Assembly (NCBI GenBank): GCA_023384455.1
Contig: JAHDWH010000055.1
Span: forward strand, 1-32,053
Origin: Caldilineaceae bacterium
GTDB taxonomy: Bacteria; Chloroflexota; Anaerolineae; Caldilineales; Caldilineaceae
Reading direction: 5' to 3'
DNA: 32,053 nt
How positions within the stretch are numbered: the first letter of the stretch is position 1; every line of letters begins with the position of its first letter. A program made the position numbers and the translations under genes. Below are positions 31,385 to 32,053 of the stretch, piece by piece. The notes under the pieces are model-generated. The model was given only the letters and a program-made list of their open reading frames with translations, ran no database searches and was not told the origin of the DNA.

Positions 31385-31436
31385 GACAATTGTCACTCAT
31401 AGCCTGTTGACTCATTGGCTGCATCCACGGCATTCT
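31385..31436 (+). promoter_or_regulatory. promoter/operator region of the controller-like gene
   Basis: A 10-bp palindrome GACAATTGTC (31385-31394) is followed by a direct repeat ACTCAT at 31395-31400 and 31410-31415. TTGACT (31407-31412) fits a -35 box, with a weak CATTCT at 31431 as -10. The start would be next to the ATG at 31444, as known for several controller (C) protein genes. The rest of 31291-31384 shows no gene. Confidence 0.35.
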
Positions 31437-31443
31437 GACGGCT

Positions 31444-31695
31444 ATGAATAGTGATGATAGCAACCTCAGGAATTCACCCGAATCTCAGATTCGGTTCGGT
31501 GTAGTGGTACGCGCTCGCCGCAAGGAGCTTGGCCTTTCCCAAGAAGGCTTGGCATTCCGTTCTGGTTTGCACCGCACATATATCGCCGATATTGAACGTG
31601 GCAGTCGTAACATTTCGTTGCGCAGCATCGAAACTCTGATCGAGGCATTGGAACTAAGTTTCGTTGAATTTTTCACCCGCTATGAGAATCAGTAG
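31444..31695 (+). CDS. XRE-family HTH regulator, controller (C) protein-like
   Basis: An 83-aa helix-turn-helix protein. RFGVVVRARRKELGLSQEGL, then AFRSGLHRTYIADIERG and SLRSIETLIEALEL, is the single XRE domain typical of C proteins of type II restriction-modification loci. The next gene begins 5 nt after its stop, as in C-R operons. C proteins delay endonuclease expression after entry into a new host. Other small XRE repressors look alike, so the R-M role rests on the neighbour. Confidence 0.85.
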   Translation: MNSDDSNLRNSPESQIRFGVVVRARRKELGLSQEGLAFRSGLHRTYIADIERGSRNISLRSIETLIEALELSFVEFFTRYENQ

Positions 31696-31700
31696 CCAAG

Positions 31701-32053
31701 ATGACGACTCCGGCCTCTTCGCAACGGGAAATATTGGTGCAAGCCGCTACGCAGGCACTTGCTATGCGTGGACACACTATGGATGTGATGGAAATTTTCG
31801 GTCCTGATGAAATTGAGTACGCGATTCATCTTGCCAGAACTGTCTCTAAACTCTCCCCACTGATCGGCAATACACTCGAGTATCGGCTTGTCTCGTTGCT
31901 CAACAAACAGACCAGCACTACACTTGGAAAATGGCAACGGCAAGACCCGGGTTTTCCTGATGCGATCTATATGGGGGACATGCAGCCACAACCGGGAATT
32001 GAATTGGGTGTGTTCAAAATGAGTTGGAGACCTGGAGATACCCGGATAAACTG
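31701..32053 (+). CDS. candidate type II restriction endonuclease, truncated by window end
   Basis: 117 codons are visible from ATG 31701; the gene runs off the window. The segment SKLSPLIGNTLEYRLVSLL, then WQRQDPGFPDAIYMGD and PQPGIE, resembles PD-(D/E)xK-type type II restriction enzymes, with FPD and GIE as parts of the active site. However, the usual E-x-K after GIE is not seen (GIELGVFK), so the enzyme may differ or carry a frameshift there. AGCCAAG upstream is a weak ribosome binding site, consistent with tight control by the HTH gene just before it. Confidence 0.5.
   Translation, partial: MTTPASSQREILVQAATQALAMRGHTMDVMEIFGPDEIEYAIHLARTVSKLSPLIGNTLEYRLVSLLNKQTSTTLGKWQRQDPGFPDAIYMGDMQPQPGIELGVFKMSWRPGDTRIN

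Overview
The window looks like chromosomal DNA of a Chloroflexota bacterium (Anaerolineae/Caldilineae-like). This is inferred from GC-rich, tightly packed genes, small proteins of kinds common in that phylum (DUF5678, a retropepsin-like protein with a small partner) and very dense REP-type palindromic repeats. No rRNA, tRNA or CRISPR array was recognised.

Left part (1-5729). A low-GC gene with a HEPN-like C-terminus sits at the edge, followed by a GH29 alpha-L-fucosidase, an 85-bp MITE-like element, a small-protein/retropepsin pair, and an operon of dienelactone hydrolase, PLP-dependent enzyme and NUDIX hydrolase.

Central island (5859-14187). This is the most interesting region. One strand carries an unknown 293-aa protein, a BrxD-like (DUF2791-type) ATPase, two small uncharacterised proteins, a second DUF2791-type ATPase with a CarD/Tudor-like N-terminus, an OLD/AAA_21-type ATPase overlapping a PIN-domain nuclease, and an Lhr/BrxHI-like helicase overlapping the PIN gene. 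It resembles a BREX-derived ATPase-ATPase-helicase core without PglZ or PglX. Lower-GC pairs, including an ATPase-nuclease pair, lie between the core genes like interchangeable cargo.

Right-centre (14247-25666). A CDF metal transporter with a triple C-terminal domain faces the island. Then come a DUF5678 protein, an ABC-2 exporter operon with an exported membrane-anchored protein, an ADP-ribosylglycohydrolase next to a PfkB sugar kinase, a YjbQ-family protein, and E2 and E3 subunits of a 2-oxoacid dehydrogenase complex.

Right part (25706-32053). A 1106-aa fusion joins an APH-type kinase, an M23 peptidase and a class III aminotransferase. It is followed by a lipoprotein, a HigBA toxin-antitoxin pair, an orphan DUF433 antitoxin, a frameshifted dual-specificity phosphatase, and the start of a likely restriction-modification locus (controller-like HTH plus a truncated candidate endonuclease).

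A second theme is palindromic repeats entering coding sequence in frame. This is seen in the helicase, the aminotransferase fusion, the E2 linkers, and the signal peptide and C-terminal tail of the ABC-linked exported protein. All functional calls come from reading the sequence; no database search was run.
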